Source: Chelatococcus sambhunathii
Lineage (GTDB): Bacteria; Pseudomonadota; Alphaproteobacteria; Rhizobiales; Methylopilaceae
Assembly (NCBI GenBank): GCA_031316315.1
Contig: JADBEO010000029.1
Coordinates: forward strand, 1 to 50,727
Direction: 5' to 3'
DNA length: 50,727 bases
The notes under the pieces were generated by a model that was given only the letters and a program-made list of their open reading frames with translations, was not told the DNA's origin and ran no database searches. Shown here piece after piece: positions 44,215-50,727 of the stretch. Position 1 is the stretch's first letter, and the number at the start of each line of letters is the position of its first letter. A program made the position numbers and the translations under genes.

Positions 44215-45686
44215 GACTGTTCTCCCCCGTCGCCGGCCGTCCTGGCCAGCGCCTCCCGAACGGCCTCGTGATCCGAAAACGGCAGCGTTCGATCGCCCAC
44301 GATCTGGCCGGTTTCGTGACCCTTGCCAGCCACGACGACCACATCGCCCTCCCCCGCCTCGTCGACGGCGGCGCGGATCGCGGCGCGGCGGTCGCCGATC
44401 TCGCGGGCGCCGGGCGCGGCGGCCATGATCGCGGCGCGGATCGACGCCGGCTCCTCTGACCGCGGGTTGTCGTCGGTCACGATCACGACGTCCGCGTCGC
44501 GCGCGGCGATCTCGCCCATCAGCGGGCGCTTGCCCGGATCACGGTCGCCGCCGCAGCCGAAAACCACGATGAGGCGGCGTTTGACGAACGGGCGGAGCGC
44601 CGACAGCACGGCCGCAAGCGCGTCGGGCTTGTGGGCGTAGTCGACGAAGACGGAGGCGCCGTTCCTTTCGCCGATCAGCTCCAGCCGCCCGGGCACGCCT
44701 TCCAGCGCTTCGAGCGCGGAGAAGGCGACGTCCGGATCGACGCCGGTCTCGATCGCGAGCGCCGCCGCCAGCAGCGCGTTGTCCGCCTGGAAGTCGCCGG
44801 CGAGCGGCAGCCGGATCTCGCGGGTCGATCCGCCGAAGCCGACGCGCAGCGTCTGGCCCATGCCGTCGCGCGCGACTCCCTTGATCTCGATCTCCTCGCC
44901 GCCGCGCCGCCCGATGGTCAGGACGCGCAGTTTCGCCTCGTCCGCGGCCGCGAGGAAATGGGCGGAGTCGGTGCCGTCGACGCAGATCGCCGCCGCGCCC
45001 CCGGCCGGGAAGAAGTCGCGGAACAGGCGGAGCTTGGCGTCGCGATAGTGCTCGACCGTCGGATGGTAGTCCATGTGGTCGCGCGAGAGGTTGGTGAAGC
45101 CCGCGGCCTTCAACCGGACGCCGTCGAGCCGGCGCTGGTCGAGGCCGTGCGACGAGGCCTCCATCGCGAGGTGGGTGACGCCCTCGCTTGCGAGTTCGTC
45201 GAGCGTGCGGTGGAGAGAGACCGGATCGGGCGTGGTCAACGAGCCGTAGGTCGCCCCGCCCGGCTTCGTCACGCCGAGCGTGCCGAGGCTCGCGGCGGCG
45301 TAGCCGGCATGCGCCCAGATCTGGCGCAGGAAGGTGACGGTCGAGCTCTTGCCGCTCGTGCCGGTGACGGCGGCGATGAATTCCGGCTGGCGCGGATGGA
45401 TGCGTGCGGCGGCGAGCGCAAGCGCGCGGCGGGCGTCCTGCGCAAGCACCACCGGGACGCTCGCCTCGATGGGCTGCTCCGACAGGATCGCGATCGCGCC
45501 GGCCCCGATCGCAGACGCGGCGAACTTCGCGCCGTCGGTCTTTGCGCCCGCAAGCGCGGCGAACACGTCGCCCGGCCTCACCGCGCGGCTGTCGGCGGTG
45601 ATCCCGCCGGCCCGAACGGCCGACGCCGCGGCGTCGAGTTCGGCGTCGGGGAACAGGTCGCGGAGCGTATGGGCCGGGTCGCTCAC
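44211..45686 (-). CDS. murE: UDP-MurNAc-tripeptide synthetase (meso-DAP-adding)
   Basis: 491 residues. MurE adds the third residue. The sequence [12 protein letters not shown] contains DNPR, the motif that marks meso-diaminopimelate as substrate, consistent with Gram-negative peptidoglycan. P-loop: [21 protein letters not shown]-terminal [17 protein letters not shown], carbamate region [15 protein letters not shown] and [20 protein letters not shown], and the C-terminal [15 protein letters not shown] and [20 protein letters not shown]. It is followed by murF with a 4-nt overlap and preceded by ftsI with a 10-bp gap. Confidence 0.96.
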   Translation of the reverse strand: MSDPAHTLRDLFPDAELDAAASAVRAGGITADSRAVRPGDVFAALAGAKTDGAKFAASAIGAGAIAILSEQPIEASVPVVLAQDARRALALAAARIHPRQPEFIAAVTGTSGKSSTVTFLRQIWAHAGYAAASLGTLGVTKPGGATYGSLTTPDPVSLHRTLDELASEGVTHLAMEASSHGLDQRRLDGVRLKAAGFTNLSRDHMDYHPTVEHYRDAKLRLFRDFFPAGGAAAICVDGTDSAHFLAAADEAKLRVLTIGRRGGEEIEIKGVARDGMGQTLRVGFGGSTREIRLPLAGDFQADNALLAAALAIETGVDPDVAFSALEALEGVPGRLELIGERNGASVFVDYAHKPDALAAVLSALRPFVKRRLIVVFGCGGDRDPGKRPLMGEIAARDADVVIVTDDNPRSEEPASIRAAIMAAAPGAREIGDRRAAIRAAVDEAGEGDVVVVAGKGHETGQIVGDRTLPFSDHEAVREALARTAGDGGEQS

Positions 45687-45696
45687 GGCGCCGGGC

Positions 45697-47571
45697 TCAT
45701 TCCTGGACCGAGCCAGTGGGAATGCCGCCCAGCAGAGCCTGGGCCGGCGGCGCGTCGTAGTCCGGCTCGACGCCGAGCAGCGGCGCGATGCGCTCCACCA
45801 TCTTGCCGCCGACCGGCACGACGTTCCAGCCGGAGGTGGCGAAGCCGTGGGTTTCCGGCAGCGCCTTCGGCTCGTCCAGCACGGCGAGGAGCATGTAGCG
45901 CGGCTTATCCATCGGGAAGACGGCGGTGAAGGCGGTCAGGTTCTTGTTCTTGGAATAGCGGCCGCCGATGACCTTCTCGGCCGTGCCGGTCTTGCCGCCG
46001 ACGCGGTAGCCGGGGATGTCGGCCTTCTTGGCCGAGCCCTTCTCGGCGTTGAGGCGCATCAGGTAGCGCATCATCGTGGAGGTCGAGGGCTTGATCACCT
46101 GCGTGCTGACCGCCCGCGCCTGCTGGAGATCGCGCTGCAGGAAGGTCGGCTTCATCAGCCAGCCGCCGTTGACCAGCGCGCTCACCGCCATGACCGACTG
46201 GATCGGCGCGATCGCGACGCCGTGGCCGAAGGAGATGGTGATGGTGTTGAGCTCGCCCCAGCGCGGCGGCACCAGCGGGCGGGCGCTTTCCGGCAGCTCG
46301 GTCTGCAGCCGGTCGAGCTGGCCCATCTTCTTGAGGAACGCCTTGTGCGCCTCGACGCCCATCGTCAGCGCGATGCGCGCCGTGCCGATGTTCGAGGAAT
46401 GAATGAAGACCTCCGGCACCGACAGGATGCGGCGCGTCGGGTGGAAGTCGTGGATGGTGAAGCGGCCGTAGCGGAGGTTCGAGCGCGCGTCGAAGCGGCT
46501 CTGCAGGCTGACCTTGCCGCTGTCCAGACCCATGGCGATGGTCAGGGCCTTCATCGTCGAGCCCATCTCGAACACGCCGGTGTTGACGCGGTTGATGGCC
46601 TCGGGCTTCAGCGCGTCGGTCGGGTTGTTCGGATCGTAGTCGGGCAGCGAGACCAGGCTGAGGATCTCGCCGGTCTCGACGTCGGCGATGGCCGCGGAGC
46701 CCGCGATCGCCTTGTACTTCTGCATGCCGGCGATCAGTTCGTCGCGCACGGCGTGCTGGACCTTGAGGTCGAGGGCCATGTGGATCGGCGCCATGCGGCC
46801 GCCCTTCGACGCCTCGGCCGCCGCCGCAGCGGTCATGCCGGACGTGTCGAAGTACTTCTCGATGCCGGCGATGCCCTTGTTGTCGATGTCGGCGAAGCCG
46901 AGGACGTGGGCGACGACCGGGCCGTTCGGGTAGACGCGCTTGTTCTCCTGGACGAAGCCGACGCCCGGGATGCCGAGCCGGAAGATCCCGACCTGCTCGC
47001 GCGGCGTAATCTCGCGCTTCAGCCAGACGAAGCCCTTCTTGGTCGAGAGCTTGGCGCGCAGCTCCTTCCGGTCGAGGTCCGGGAGGGCCTGCCCGAGCAG
47101 GTCGACCGCCTCGTCGACGTCGATGATGTTGCGCGGCTCGGCGTAGAGCGAGGAGACCTTCACGTCGGTGGCGAGAACCGTGCCGTTGCGGTCGACGATG
47201 TCGGGCCGCTGGATCGCGGCCGAGGTCTGGGCGACGCGCTCGATCGTGTCGAGGTCGGGCGCGACCGCGTAGTAGATGAGCCGCCCGACGATCGCGAGGT
47301 AGATGCAGCCGAAACCGATCGCGGCGAGCCGGAGCCGCCCGGTGGTGAGGCCGAGCCCCTCCCCCGTGCCGACCAGCATGCGGATGATACGGCCGGACAT
47401 GCGCCAGAAGAACTTCGCGAAGATCCAGCTGTTGCGACCGGCGGCGCCGAGACCGCGGCCGAGCGCCGCGCCGGCGGTCGCGCCGTGGCGGAAGGCGCCG
47501 TCCAGCGCCGCCTGCGCGGCGCTGGAGGCTGCGGCGTGCCCGCCGCCGCGAGCGTCCGACTGCGCGCTCAT
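45697..47571 (-). CDS. ftsI: Septal peptidoglycan transpeptidase FtsI (PBP3)
   Basis: 624 residues from the ATG at 47571, whose ATGA overlaps the ftsL stop. A cytosolic N-terminus of about 80 residues, richer in Ala/Gly than usual, precedes one membrane helix ([20 protein letters not shown], about 83-102). The non-catalytic pedestal has [20 protein letters not shown], and the transpeptidase domain has the active-site serine Ser338 in STMK, the second motif SSN in [11 protein letters not shown], and the third KTG in [12 protein letters not shown]. These are the three penicillin-binding motifs. Works with FtsW at the septum. Confidence 0.96.
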   Translation of the reverse strand: MSAQSDARGGGHAAASSAAQAALDGAFRHGATAGAALGRGLGAAGRNSWIFAKFFWRMSGRIIRMLVGTGEGLGLTTGRLRLAAIGFGCIYLAIVGRLIYYAVAPDLDTIERVAQTSAAIQRPDIVDRNGTVLATDVKVSSLYAEPRNIIDVDEAVDLLGQALPDLDRKELRAKLSTKKGFVWLKREITPREQVGIFRLGIPGVGFVQENKRVYPNGPVVAHVLGFADIDNKGIAGIEKYFDTSGMTAAAAAEASKGGRMAPIHMALDLKVQHAVRDELIAGMQKYKAIAGSAAIADVETGEILSLVSLPDYDPNNPTDALKPEAINRVNTGVFEMGSTMKALTIAMGLDSGKVSLQSRFDARSNLRYGRFTIHDFHPTRRILSVPEVFIHSSNIGTARIALTMGVEAHKAFLKKMGQLDRLQTELPESARPLVPPRWGELNTITISFGHGVAIAPIQSVMAVSALVNGGWLMKPTFLQRDLQQARAVSTQVIKPSTSTMMRYLMRLNAEKGSAKKADIPGYRVGGKTGTAEKVIGGRYSKNKNLTAFTAVFPMDKPRYMLLAVLDEPKALPETHGFATSGWNVVPVGGKMVERIAPLLGVEPDYDAPPAQALLGGIPTGSVQE

Positions 47572-48140
47572 CGCACCAGACCCATTTTCTTGAGGAAGTC
47601 CGTCAGGCTGACCGGGCCGCTGGAGCGCGGCGGCGGCGCGATGGTCGGGGACGCGCCGAACGGCTTCGGCGCCGAGGCCGGCCGCGCCGCGGGCGCCTTG
47701 AGCTGCGAGGCCGGCTTGACGGCGATCGTCGTCTTCCTGGCCGGGGCGGCCGGCTTCTTGACGGCGGGCGCCGACGGCTCCTTGTCCACGGCGATCGAGG
47801 CGTCCTCGCCCATCAGGCCGAGCGCCTCGAGCTTCTTGCCGATCTCGTCGACCGGCGCCGGGCGAGACGGCAGCGAGGCGAGCTGGATCGACTGCTCGCG
47901 CGTCATCGGCTTCAGGTCGAGATGCTTCGCCGCCAGCGCCTGGATGCGGTCGGGACGGGCGAGGATCGCCCACTCCGCCTTCAGCGTCGCGACCGAGTCG
48001 ACTTCCTGGCTGATCGCGCGCTTCAGCTTCGCGACCTGCTCGGCGTGGAGCGTGGCGTCGTACTTGATCCGGTAGACAAGCACCGCCGAGACGACGAGCG
48101 CGACCACGGCAAGCACGTTGAGGACGCGGGCGATCTTCAC
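47568..48140 (-). CDS. ftsL: Cell division protein FtsL
   Basis: 190 residues. One N-terminal membrane helix ([20 protein letters not shown]) is followed by a leucine-zipper-like coiled coil ([20 protein letters not shown]) and the family's conserved [20 protein letters not shown]. FtsL forms the FtsQLB complex that licenses FtsWI. The C-terminal ~100 residues are a Pro/Ala/Lys-rich tail, making the protein longer than the E. coli protein (about 120 residues); such tails occur in alphaproteobacteria. Overlaps of 4 nt link it to rsmH upstream and ftsI downstream. Confidence 0.9.
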   Translation of the reverse strand: MKIARVLNVLAVVALVVSAVLVYRIKYDATLHAEQVAKLKRAISQEVDSVATLKAEWAILARPDRIQALAAKHLDLKPMTREQSIQLASLPSRPAPVDEIGKKLEALGLMGEDASIAVDKEPSAPAVKKPAAPARKTTIAVKPASQLKAPAARPASAPKPFGASPTIAPPPRSSGPVSLTDFLKKMGLVR

Positions 48141-49141
48141 GACGCGCCTCCGATCAGGCCGTGCAGCGGCAGGCGCGGAACGCCGAAGGCGAACGGGTCG
48201 CCATCGCGCGCCGGCGCCGAAGTGCGGCGCGCCGCGCGGAGTTTCGCGGAACGGGAGCGGACGTTGCGCGAGACCTCATCGTCGCCGGCCTTTACGACGC
48301 CGCGCGACAGCAGCTCGAAGGTGGCGGGAGCGACCTCCTGCTCCGGCATGTGCCGGGACCCGCCCGACTGCGTCCGCGTCCGATCCGCGAGGAACGTCTT
48401 GACGATCCTGTCCTCGAGCGAATGGAAAGCGACCACCACCAGCCGTCCGCCGGGCTTCAGCCGCTTCTCGGCCGCGAACAGCGCCCGGGCAAGTTCGCCA
48501 AGCTCGTCGTTCACGGCCAGGCGGAGCGCCTGGAAGGTTCGCGTGGCGGGGTTGATCCCGTCGTTCGAGCGGCCGAGCACGCGCTCGACGATCTTGGCGA
48601 GCCGCGCGGTCGTCCCGATGGGTTCTTTCGCCCGCTCCCCGCAGATCGCGCGCGCGATCGCGCCGGCGCGGCGCTCCTCGCCGAGGGTCCGAAGGATCGC
48701 GGCCAGCTCCTTCTCCTCGAGCGCGGCGACGAATTCGGCGGCCGTCGGCCCCTCGCCGCCCATGCGCATGTCGAGCGGGCCGTCCTTCTGGAACGAGAAG
48801 CCGCGCTCCGCCTGGTCGATCTGCATCGAGGAGACGCCGATGTCGAGCACGACGCCGTCGACCTGCTGCAGGCCGAGGCCGTCCAGCGCCTCCGCGAGGT
48901 TGGAGAAGCGCTCCTCGACCAGCGTCAGCCGCCCTCGGGAGGCGGCGACGAGATCGTAGCCGCCCGCGACCGCGGTCGGATCGCGGTCGAGCGCGACCAC
49001 GCGGCAGTCCGCGGCTTTGAGGATCGCGGAGGTGTAGCCGCCGGCGCCGAAGGTGCCGTCGAGATAGATTTCGCCGTCGCGGGGCGCGAGCGCGGCGAGC
49101 ACTTCTTCCAGCATGACGGGCGTGTGCCGGGCGTCGGTCAC
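48137..49141 (-). CDS. rsmH: 16S rRNA m4C1402 N4-methyltransferase
   Basis: 334 residues from the GTG at 49141, which overlaps the mraZ TGA as GTGA. RsmH (MraW) methylates C1402 in the ribosomal P site. N-terminus: [23 protein letters not shown] loop [16 protein letters not shown]; then [20 protein letters not shown] and [14 protein letters not shown] (the DGPLDMRM motif), [15 protein letters not shown] and [15 protein letters not shown], the conserved SLEDR. The family is complete. The C-terminal ~30 residues are an Arg-rich tail. Confidence 0.96.
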   Translation of the reverse strand: MTDARHTPVMLEEVLAALAPRDGEIYLDGTFGAGGYTSAILKAADCRVVALDRDPTAVAGGYDLVAASRGRLTLVEERFSNLAEALDGLGLQQVDGVVLDIGVSSMQIDQAERGFSFQKDGPLDMRMGGEGPTAAEFVAALEEKELAAILRTLGEERRAGAIARAICGERAKEPIGTTARLAKIVERVLGRSNDGINPATRTFQALRLAVNDELGELARALFAAEKRLKPGGRLVVVAFHSLEDRIVKTFLADRTRTQSGGSRHMPEQEVAPATFELLSRGVVKAGDDEVSRNVRSRSAKLRAARRTSAPARDGDPFAFGVPRLPLHGLIGGAS

Positions 49142-49605
49142 GTCGCGGCGTCCGGCGCTCGAAGGCCGCTTAGCCGCCTCTTCAGCTCGCGCGCTCCGGC
49201 GCGCGCGGCGGCGAGATGCTCCTGGAAGCGCCCGCTCTCCCAGAGCTGAAACTTCGCACCCTGGCCGACGAAGGTCACCTGGTCCGCGATGCCGGCATAG
49301 GCCTTCAGGCTCTCGGTCAGGACCACCCGGCCCTCCCCGTCGATCTTCAGGATCTCGCTCACGCCGAGCAGCGCCGTCGAGAGGCTGTCGCGCTCCTCCG
49401 AATAGGGCGAAAGCGTCGCCAAAAGCGAATCGATCTCCGACAAAAGCGCGTTGCCGCCGGCGTCGAGCGCCGGCTGGTCGAGCGAGGGATGGATGTAGAG
49501 GCCGGGAAATCCGTCCCGCGTCAGGATCGCGCGAAAGGACGCAGGGATCGAGACGCGCCCCTTGGCGTCCAGCCGGTTGGAAAAGTTGGACACGAAACGG
49601 TCCAT
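49138..49605 (-). CDS. mraZ: Transcriptional regulator MraZ
   Basis: 155 residues. MraZ is a double SpoVT/AbrB-like DNA-binding protein that represses the dcw operon. The two half-sites read [19 protein letters not shown] (DxKGR, residues about 12-30) and [20 protein letters not shown] (DGEGR, about 86-105), the two conserved Asp-x-x-Gly-Arg loops. It is the first gene of the dcw run. Upstream lie four G-rich repeats at exact 10-bp spacing that match the MraZ binding pattern, overlapping a sigma70-like promoter, so autoregulation is likely. Confidence 0.95.
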   Translation of the reverse strand: MDRFVSNFSNRLDAKGRVSIPASFRAILTRDGFPGLYIHPSLDQPALDAGGNALLSEIDSLLATLSPYSEERDSLSTALLGVSEILKIDGEGRVVLTESLKAYAGIADQVTFVGQGAKFQLWESGRFQEHLAAARAGARELKRRLSGLRAPDAAT

Positions 49606-49756
49606 GATCCCCCGCGCCGGCGCCGCCGACGTTCGCCCCTGTCGCCCCCGCGGACGCTGCTCCCGCGACGCGCGAACGGGCGCCGTCCGCGGCCGAACTG
49701 GCCGCGAACAGAACGGTCCGACTGCTGCTGTTGAAGCTGTCGACGCGCCGCTTCGA

Positions 49757-49790
49757 CGGGATGATTTGGGATATCATGGGCCCCTATGGG
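49757..49790 (+). promoter_or_regulatory. MraZ operator: four NGGG repeats at 10-bp spacing
   Basis: CGGG at 49757-49760, TGGG at 49767-49770, TGGG at 49777-49780 and TGGG at 49787-49790, each exactly 10 bp after the previous one. The E. coli MraZ site is TGGGN direct repeats with 5-nt spacers, which is the same 10-bp period. On the mraZ coding strand the repeats read CCCA/CCCG and fall between the -35 and the transcript start. Confidence 0.7.
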
Positions 49791-49796
49791 CGTCAA
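49768..49796 (-). promoter_or_regulatory. Candidate sigma70 promoter of mraZ / dcw operon
   Basis: On the minus strand TTGACG (49796-49791), a 17-bp spacer and TATCCC (49773-49768). It overlaps the MraZ-type repeats. The mRNA leader would be about 155 nt. Confidence 0.5.
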
Positions 49797-49950
49797 CGAA
49801 ACGGGTGACGCCCGCCGCCGCGCGCGACCCAGGACGCGAGACCTGCAAGGGCCGCGTCGCGACCAGCGGCGCGACAGGGATCACTAGAGACTTGTTAGGG
49901 TTAAGAAGCCGTTTCGCGGGGGACGCAGCGACCTCCCGACGCCCGGCCGC

Positions 49951-49977
49951 GGGTTATCCACATGCTGTGGACAACCC
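49951..49977. promoter_or_regulatory. DnaA-box-like palindrome
   Basis: GGGTTATCCACA and TGTGGACAACCC surround a TGC centre. The left half contains TTATCCACA (49954-49962), an exact DnaA box; the right half is TTGTCCACA on the other strand (49966-49974), one mismatch. The palindrome could also fold as a hairpin beyond the rnpB 3' end, but it has no T tract. Confidence 0.45.
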
Positions 49978-50000
49978 GAGACGGGTCGGGAACGAAAGAA

Positions 50001-50412
<412 letters not shown>

Positions 50413-50414
50413 GA

Positions 50415-50443
50415 CTTGTGTGAGTTCGGCCCCGGCGCGTCAA
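50415..50443 (-). promoter_or_regulatory. Candidate promoter of rnpB
   Basis: Minus strand TTGACG (50443-50438), a 17-bp spacer and CACAAG (50420-50415) at the right distance from the deduced rnpB 5' end (about 50410). The -35 matches well, the -10 is weak. Confidence 0.45.
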
Positions 50444-50456
50444 GCGCCGCGGCGGT

Positions 50457-50592
50457 CCCCTCCCCCTTGCGGGGAGGGTTAGGGTGGGGGTGGTTCAGAA
50501 CAACGCGCAGGACGCGCCCGCCGCTCTACGGCGAACCGAACCGCGCCACTCGGCGCCACCCCCACCCCTACCCCTCCCCGCAAGGGGGAGGA
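50457..50592. repeat. GC-rich inverted repeat (family B) between rnpB and transposase
   Basis: CCCCTCCCCCTTGCGGGGAG with GGTTAGGGTGGGGGTGG at the left, and CCACCCCCACCCCTACCCCT with CCCCGCAAGGGGGAGG at the right, complementary over about 40 bp. The inner spacer holds no gene. Confidence 0.85.
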
Positions 50593-50603
50593 GGATAGGA
50601 CGC

Positions 50604-50727
50604 CTAGGTCGTGGACTCATAAGCTCTGAGCCACAGTCTTGCTGAAGCGAGCAGGACGGCTGCGAGGAAGTTTCTCGCGAGCTTGTCGAAGCGGGTGGCG
50701 ACGCGTCGGAAGTGTTTGAGCTTGCAG
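50604..50727 (-). mobile_element. IS5-family transposase, C-terminal part (runs off the window)
   Basis: The minus-strand frame ending at the TAG at 50604-50606 reads KLKHFRRVATRFDKLARNFL followed by AAVLLASARLWLRAYESTT. This is the typical C-terminus of IS5-family (IS427-type) DDE transposases, in which the catalytic Glu lies further upstream and is outside this window. Only about 41 codons are visible, so integrity of the element cannot be judged. It lies within 200 bp of rnpB, next to a family B repeat. Confidence 0.82.

Larger units (their letters stand above)
49606..50000. other. Regulatory region between mraZ and rnpB
   Basis: This 395-bp stretch has no supportable gene. From left to right it holds the mraZ 5' leader (about 150 nt), the mraZ promoter with MraZ-type operator repeats (49757-49796), and a DnaA-box-like palindrome (49951-49977) just beyond the rnpB 3' end. 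Reading frames here lack ribosome sites and conserved protein features. Confidence 0.7.

Noticed and set aside
45334-48075. 913-codon plus-strand frame opposite ftsI and ftsL
   Set aside because: Shadow of the transpeptidase gene; no ribosome site and no protein family features.

Overview
The window is a high-GC chromosomal segment of an alphaproteobacterium, most likely of the order Hyphomicrobiales (Rhizobiales). Supporting signs are the alphaproteobacterial division and cell-wall (dcw) cluster followed by bamD, recN and ligA, gene-transfer-agent (GTA) packaging genes, DUF1236 proteins, promoters of the EcfG general-stress type (GGAAC-N16/17-CGTT), and several families of interspersed palindromic repeats. 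I cannot name the genus.

Layout. 1-6309: packaging genes of a Rhodobacter-type GTA or HK97-like prophage on the minus strand (HTH small-terminase-like protein, large terminase, portal, prohead protease). They are split by a plus-strand block of three DUF1236 secreted-protein paralogues. 6310-13800: accessory and metabolic genes: an HxlR regulator divergent from an azoreductase, a secreted protein with a TPCR motif, an MHS-type carboxylate transporter, a HigBA toxin-antitoxin pair, a SnoaL-like protein, a DsbA-like protein, a potassium channel with a C-terminal zinc ribbon, and a small PAS plus truncated chemoreceptor protein. 13830-23714: DegP protease, YdcZ-family membrane protein, phosphoglycolate phosphatase, trehalose-6-phosphate synthase, tRNA-Val(CAC), a small stress-type secreted protein, a DUF971 protein, MoaA, and TRAP transporter membrane subunits without a binding protein. 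23862-49605: a long minus-strand run that reads, in transcription order, mraZ-rsmH-ftsL-ftsI-murE-murF-mraY-murD-ftsW-murG-murC-[MNT/HEPN remnant]-murB-ddl-ftsQ-ftsA-ftsZ-bamD-recN-(coiled-coil gene)-ligA. 49606-50727: the mraZ promoter with MraZ-type operator repeats, a DnaA-box-like palindrome, the RNase P RNA gene, and the 3' end of an IS5-family transposase.

How the genes work together. The dcw run makes the lipid-linked peptidoglycan precursor (MurB-F, Ddl, MraY, MurG) and the divisome (FtsL, I, W, Q, A, Z). Many stop/start overlaps of 4 nt indicate translational coupling. The most notable points are: (1) perfect or near-perfect EcfG promoters ahead of two DUF1236 genes, otsA and a small secreted protein, which suggests a local general-stress regulon; (2) the GTA packaging block interrupted by stress genes and carrying a perfect 58-bp palindrome inside the protease gene; (3) a 10-bp-periodic MraZ operator overlapping a sigma70-like promoter; (4) absence of lpxC from its usual place between ftsZ and bamD; (5) a nucleotidyltransferase antitoxin with a truncated HEPN partner inside the dcw cluster; (6) a HigBA operon with paired operators and an apparently leaderless toxin mRNA.
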